DNA from: Aquabacterium sp.
GTDB taxonomy: Bacteria; Pseudomonadota; Gammaproteobacteria; Burkholderiales; Burkholderiaceae_C
Assembly: GCA_017989885.1 (NCBI GenBank)
Contig: JAGNPA010000047.1
Span: forward strand, 1 to 9,185
Length of the DNA: 9,185 nt
Direction of reading: 5' to 3'
Both the position numbers and the translations under genes were made by a program. The notes beneath the pieces are model-generated. The model did no database searches and was not told the origin of the DNA. It worked only from the letters and a program-made list of their open reading frames with translations. Below, piece by piece: positions 6,623 through 9,185 of this stretch (position 1 is the stretch's first letter; each line of letters opens with the position of its first letter).

Positions 6623-6653
6623 TCCGGCGGGATCCGCCTTGATCCGGTTCAAG
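6621..6653. promoter_or_regulatory. Phased GATCCG repeats and a palindrome between queD and bioA
   Basis: GATCCGG (6621), GATCCGC (6631) and GATCCGG (6641) recur at exact 10-base spacing, the first overlapping the queD stop codon. GGCGG (6626-6630) and CCGCC (6634-6638) form a small inverted repeat. CTTGATCCGGTTCAAG (6638-6653) is a 16-base near-palindrome with a single T-T mismatch pair. No T run follows, so a simple terminator is unlikely. The site lies about 55 bases before bioA and could be an operator for biotin genes or a structured queD 3' end. I recognise no known regulator's site, and no clear -10 box is visible in the 86-base gap. Confidence 0.3.
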
Positions 6654-6708
6654 CGCGGCGCCGGCCTGCATCGTCCCTGACTGAACCGATTGCCTGAAGG
6701 CCCGATCC

Positions 6709-8154
6709 ATGACTGCACCGACGCCCTTGTCTCCCACCCAGCCTGACTGGGCCGAACGCAGCCGCCAGGCCGTCTGGCACCCGTGCACGCAGATGAAGGT
6801 GCACGAGCGCTTCCCGCCGCGCGCCATCGTCGCCGCCGACGGGCCGTGGCTGATCGACGACCAGGGCCATCGCATTCTGGATGCGGTCAGCTCCTGGTGG
6901 GTCAACCTGTTCGGCCACAACTTCGGCCCGATCCGCGAGGCGATCACCGACCAGCTGGGCAAGCTCGACCACATCATGCTGGCCGGGCTGACGCACCCGC
7001 CGGTGGTGGAACTGTCCGAGCGCCTGGCCGTGCTCACCGGCTTGGGCCATGCCTTCTACGCCAGCGACGGGGCCAGCGCCACCGAGATCGCGCTGAAGAT
7101 GAGCGCCCACAGCTGGCGCAACCTGGGTCAGGCCGGCAAGAACCAGTTCATCGGCCTGCAAGGCGGCTACCACGGTGAAACCGCTGGCGCCTTGTCCGTC
7201 ACCGACATCCCGCTGTTCCGCGAGGCCTACGCGCCGCTGCTGCGCCTGAGCGCCACGCTGCCCTCGCCTGACCCGCGTCACGCCGCACCGGGCGTGAGCG
7301 CCGAGGCCCACACCCAGGCCGCCATCGACGCCCTGGCCGCCTACCTGGCCGAGCACCACACGCGCACCGCCGCGCTGATCCTGGAGCCGCTGGTGCAGGG
7401 CGCCGCCGGCATGGCGATGTACGCGCCCGACTACCTCGTGGCCGTGCGCGAGCTGTGCGACCGCTACGCCGTGCACTGGATCGCCGACGAGATCGCCGTG
7501 GGCTTTGGCCGCACCGGCACTTTGTTTGCGCACCAGCAGGCGCGCCGGGCCGATGGCAGCGGGGTCAAGCCCGATTTCATCTGCCTGAGCAAGGGCCTGA
7601 CCGGTGGCGTGCTGCCGCTGTCGGCGGTGTTGACCACTGACGCGGTGTACGCCGCTTTCTATGACGACCGCACCGTGCACGGCTTCCTGCACTCGCACTC
7701 GTACACCGGCAACCCGCTGGCCTGTCGGGCTGCGCTGGCTGTGCTCGACACTTTCGCCGCCCGCGATGCCGACGGCCACGATGTGCTGAGCCGCAACCGC
7801 CTGGCCGCCGCGCGCCTCACCGATCTGACAGCCCCGCTACATGCCCACCCCCGCGTCAAGGCCACGCGTCACCAGGGCATGATCTGGGCCTGGGACATCG
7901 ACACCGACGAGCCCACCTTTGCCGCCCGCTACCACCGCGCCGCGCTCGACGCTGGGCTGCTGCTGCGCCCCATCGGGAGCACGCTCTATGTCATGCCGCC
8001 CTATGTGTTGACCGAGTCCGACCAGCGCGTGCTGGCCGACGGCCTGGTGCGCGTGCTCGACCAGGTGCTGGCCGAGATCGACGCCTTGCCGACGGCGGCG
8101 CCAGGCGCCATCCCTGGCATCGATGGCGCCCCCGATGCTGTCCGCATGGCCTGA
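6709..8154 (+). CDS. bioA: Adenosylmethionine-8-amino-7-oxononanoate aminotransferase
   Basis: This 481-residue class III aminotransferase uses pyridoxal phosphate to convert 8-amino-7-oxononanoate (KAPA) to 7,8-diaminononanoate, with S-adenosylmethionine as the unusual amino donor, in biotin synthesis. Visible marks: WHPCTQMK (23-30) and SSWWVN (61-66), typical of BioA substrate binding; the YASDGASATE stretch (117-126) binding cofactor phosphate; GGYHGET (152-158); the DEIAVGFGRTG aspartate (D260); and the Schiff-base lysine K295 in LSKGLTGG. It is longer than E. coli BioA (429), partly through an Ala/Pro-rich tail after about residue 460 that looks unstructured. AAGG lies eight bases before the ATG. 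bioD follows after 25 bases; bioB and bioF are not in the window. Confidence 0.96.
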   Translation: MTAPTPLSPTQPDWAERSRQAVWHPCTQMKVHERFPPRAIVAADGPWLIDDQGHRILDAVSSWWVNLFGHNFGPIREAITDQLGKLDHIMLAGLTHPPVVELSERLAVLTGLGHAFYASDGASATEIALKMSAHSWRNLGQAGKNQFIGLQGGYHGETAGALSVTDIPLFREAYAPLLRLSATLPSPDPRHAAPGVSAEAHTQAAIDALAAYLAEHHTRTAALILEPLVQGAAGMAMYAPDYLVAVRELCDRYAVHWIADEIAVGFGRTGTLFAHQQARRADGSGVKPDFICLSKGLTGGVLPLSAVLTTDAVYAAFYDDRTVHGFLHSHSYTGNPLACRAALAVLDTFAARDADGHDVLSRNRLAAARLTDLTAPLHAHPRVKATRHQGMIWAWDIDTDEPTFAARYHRAALDAGLLLRPIGSTLYVMPPYVLTESDQRVLADGLVRVLDQVLAEIDALPTAAPGAIPGIDGAPDAVRMA

Positions 8155-8179
8155 ACGAGCTGACCCAGAGCGCCCTGAG

Positions 8180-8893
8180 ATGCACACCGCTTACTTCATC
8201 ACCGGCACCGACACCGGCGTCGGCAAGACCCGCACCAGCACCACCGTCATCCATGCCCTGCGCCAGGCCGGCCATGCCCGCGTGGTGGGCATGAAACCCG
8301 TGGCCTCCGGCTGTGATTGGGTGGACGAGCAGGGTGACGTCCCCGGCCAGTGGCTCAATGAGGACGTGGCAGCGATGCGTGCGGCATCAAGCCTGTCCGT
8401 GCCCGGTGGCTTTGACAACCCCTATGCCTTGCCCGATGCCGTGTCACCCCACATCGCCGCCCGTCGGGCCGGCGCGGTGATCGATCTGGATCACATCGAG
8501 GCCTGTTTTCATGCGCTGCGCCAGCACGCCGACGCTGTGGTGGTCGAAGGCGCGGGCGGTTTCATCGTGCCCTTGTGTGAGCCCGACCCCGATCTGGGCG
8601 GCGACTGGGTGACGAGTGCCGACCTGGCACAGCGTTTGAACCTGCCCATCATCCTCACGGTGGGCGTGCGCCTGGGTTGCATCAACCATGCGCTGCTCAC
8701 GCAGGAGGCCATCCTGGCGCGCGGCCTGAAGCTGGCCGGTTGGATCGCCAATGTGATCGACCCGCAGATGTCGGAGCAGGCGACCAACCTGGCCACGCTG
8801 AAGGCGCGCTTGCAGGCGCCCTTGCTGGCGCACTGGCCGTGGCAACCCGATGCCGATCCTGCCGAACTGGCGCGCAGCTTGCGTCTGCCCTGA
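8180..8893 (+). CDS. bioD: Dethiobiotin synthetase
   Basis: This 237-residue P-loop enzyme closes the ureido ring of dethiobiotin from 7,8-diaminononanoate, CO2 and ATP, using the product of BioA directly upstream. The Walker A sequence GTDTGVGKT is at 9-17 (K16). GMKPVASG (37-44) supplies the substrate-binding lysine K39. VEGAGGFIVP (122-131) is the family's second nucleotide/substrate loop, and VRLGCINH (163-170) matches the conserved segment that ends in His. In-frame ATGs at 8123 and 8135 would extend the protein into the bioA coding region. The family begins just before YFITGTDTG, so I use 8180, though its ribosome site is weak (CAGAG about ten bases upstream). It probably forms an operon with bioA. 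Confidence 0.96.
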   Translation: MHTAYFITGTDTGVGKTRTSTTVIHALRQAGHARVVGMKPVASGCDWVDEQGDVPGQWLNEDVAAMRAASSLSVPGGFDNPYALPDAVSPHIAARRAGAVIDLDHIEACFHALRQHADAVVVEGAGGFIVPLCEPDPDLGGDWVTSADLAQRLNLPIILTVGVRLGCINHALLTQEAILARGLKLAGWIANVIDPQMSEQATNLATLKARLQAPLLAHWPWQPDADPAELARSLRLP

Positions 8894-8925
8894 CGCACCA
8901 GGGGCGATGCGCCCGAGCGCCCATG

Positions 8926-8961
8926 AAAAACGCCCGGTGTGGCCGAGGCCGACACCGGGCG
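8926..8961 (-). terminator. Intrinsic terminator of the leftward YccA-like gene
   Basis: CGCCCGGTGT (8931-8940) and ACACCGGGCG (8952-8961) form a perfect ten-base stem. The loop 8941-8951 can itself fold through two GGCC copies. On the minus strand the stem is followed by five Ts (8930-8926), so it should end transcripts coming from the gene at the right edge, about 80 bases past its stop. The plus strand has no T run after the stem, so it may stop bioA-bioD transcripts only poorly. Confidence 0.7.
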
Positions 8962-8975
8962 ATCAAAGCTCGATC

Positions 8976-9015
8976 CTTGGACGGGGCCGTGGGTCACACG
9001 GCCCCGTCGGTCAAG
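8976..9015. repeat. Perfect 12-bp stem hairpin between convergent genes
   Basis: GACGGGGCCGTG (8980-8991) and CACGGCCCCGTC (8997-9008) pair perfectly across a five-base GGTCA loop. With a three-base bulge the stem extends by CTTG (8976-8979) to CAAG (9012-9015). No T run lies on either side. It sits between the bioD stop and the leftward gene, next to the terminator at 8926-8961. It probably acts in both directions as a barrier or as a 3'-end stabiliser. Confidence 0.6.
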
Positions 9016-9039
9016 CTGGCACCACACTCATGTACGCGT

Positions 9040-9185
9040 TCAGTCGTCGTTGCTGCCGCCCAGGCCGAACAGCATCAGCAGGCTGCTGAACAGGTTGTAG
9101 ATCGTGACGAACAGGCCCACCGTGGCCATGACGTAGTTGGTTTCGCCACCGTTGACGATGCGGCTGGTCTCGAACAGGATCAGGC
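9040..9185 (-). CDS. Bax inhibitor-1/YccA-family membrane protein (C-terminal fragment)
   Basis: Only the last 47 codons are in the window; the gene continues beyond the right edge. The visible end contains LFETSRIVNGGETNYV and then the final membrane segment around ATVGLFVTIYNLF, closing in LFGLGGSNDD. This matches the C-terminus of bacterial YbhL/YccA-like Bax inhibitor-1 proteins: a short Asp/Glu-containing loop, a last hydrophobic helix near 'LYLDILNLF', and a short polar tail. These are multi-pass inner-membrane proteins; some bind the FtsH protease and some act as pH-sensitive calcium leak channels. Which applies here cannot be told from the fragment. It converges on bioD, with 146 bases and two hairpins between. 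Confidence 0.88.
   Translation of the reverse strand, partial: LILFETSRIVNGGETNYVMATVGLFVTIYNLFSSLLMLFGLGGSNDD

Noticed and set aside
6649..7779. Minus-strand open frame of 376 codons opposite bioA
   Set aside because: It mirrors the bioA coding frame with no recognisable domain.
1..9185. Mobile element, prophage, CRISPR, toxin-antitoxin or defence system
   Set aside because: No transposase, integrase, regularly spaced repeats, paired small toxin genes or defence domains were seen. Gene content is conserved metabolism and translation with uniform GC-rich codon use.

Overview
The window is a GC-rich stretch of bacterial chromosome of housekeeping character. Protein sequences, the block hemA-prfA-prmC-grxD-ubiX, and a QueE with the CX14CX2C cluster motif (the type I recall from Burkholderia) point to a betaproteobacterium of the order Burkholderiales. 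The genus cannot be settled from this sequence. There is no sign of a mobile element, CRISPR array, tRNA, rRNA or foreign-looking base composition.

Layout. Positions 1-5136 hold a leftward (minus-strand) series, in transcription order: hemA (glutamyl-tRNA reductase), prfA (release factor 1), prmC (release factor methyltransferase), an unrecognised 250-residue probable outer-membrane protein, grxD (monothiol glutaredoxin) and ubiX (flavin prenyltransferase, ending exactly at the window edge). hemA/prfA overlap by 4 bases, prfA/prmC by 8 and grxD/ubiX by 1, which suggests translational coupling. The outer-membrane gene is the odd member, and a separate promoter probably lies just before grxD. 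Positions 5137-5288 are a divergent control region. It has a near-consensus -10 box very close to the hemA start codon, a weak opposing promoter, and a strong rightward terminator-like hairpin with seven Ts ahead of the rightward genes.

Positions 5289-8893 hold a rightward series: an 89-residue membrane protein of unknown function, queE and queD (7-deazaguanine/queuosine pathway), then bioA and bioD (two consecutive biotin steps). Positions 8894-9039 are a convergent intergenic region with two strong hairpins. At 9040-9185 is the C-terminal end of a leftward Bax inhibitor-1/YccA-family membrane protein, cut by the window.

Functional links: PrmC methylates the release factor encoded just upstream. 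QueD and QueE catalyse consecutive steps to 7-carboxy-7-deazaguanine. BioA makes the diamino substrate that BioD closes to dethiobiotin. I see no wholly new multi-gene system. The points most worth a second look are a QueD homologue lacking the expected catalytic cysteine and pterin-binding glutamate, the attenuator-like hairpin upstream of the queuosine genes, a possibly leaderless hemA transcript, the small membrane protein tied to queE/queD, and a 14-bp tandem duplication that copies the end of the outer-membrane gene together with its stop codon.
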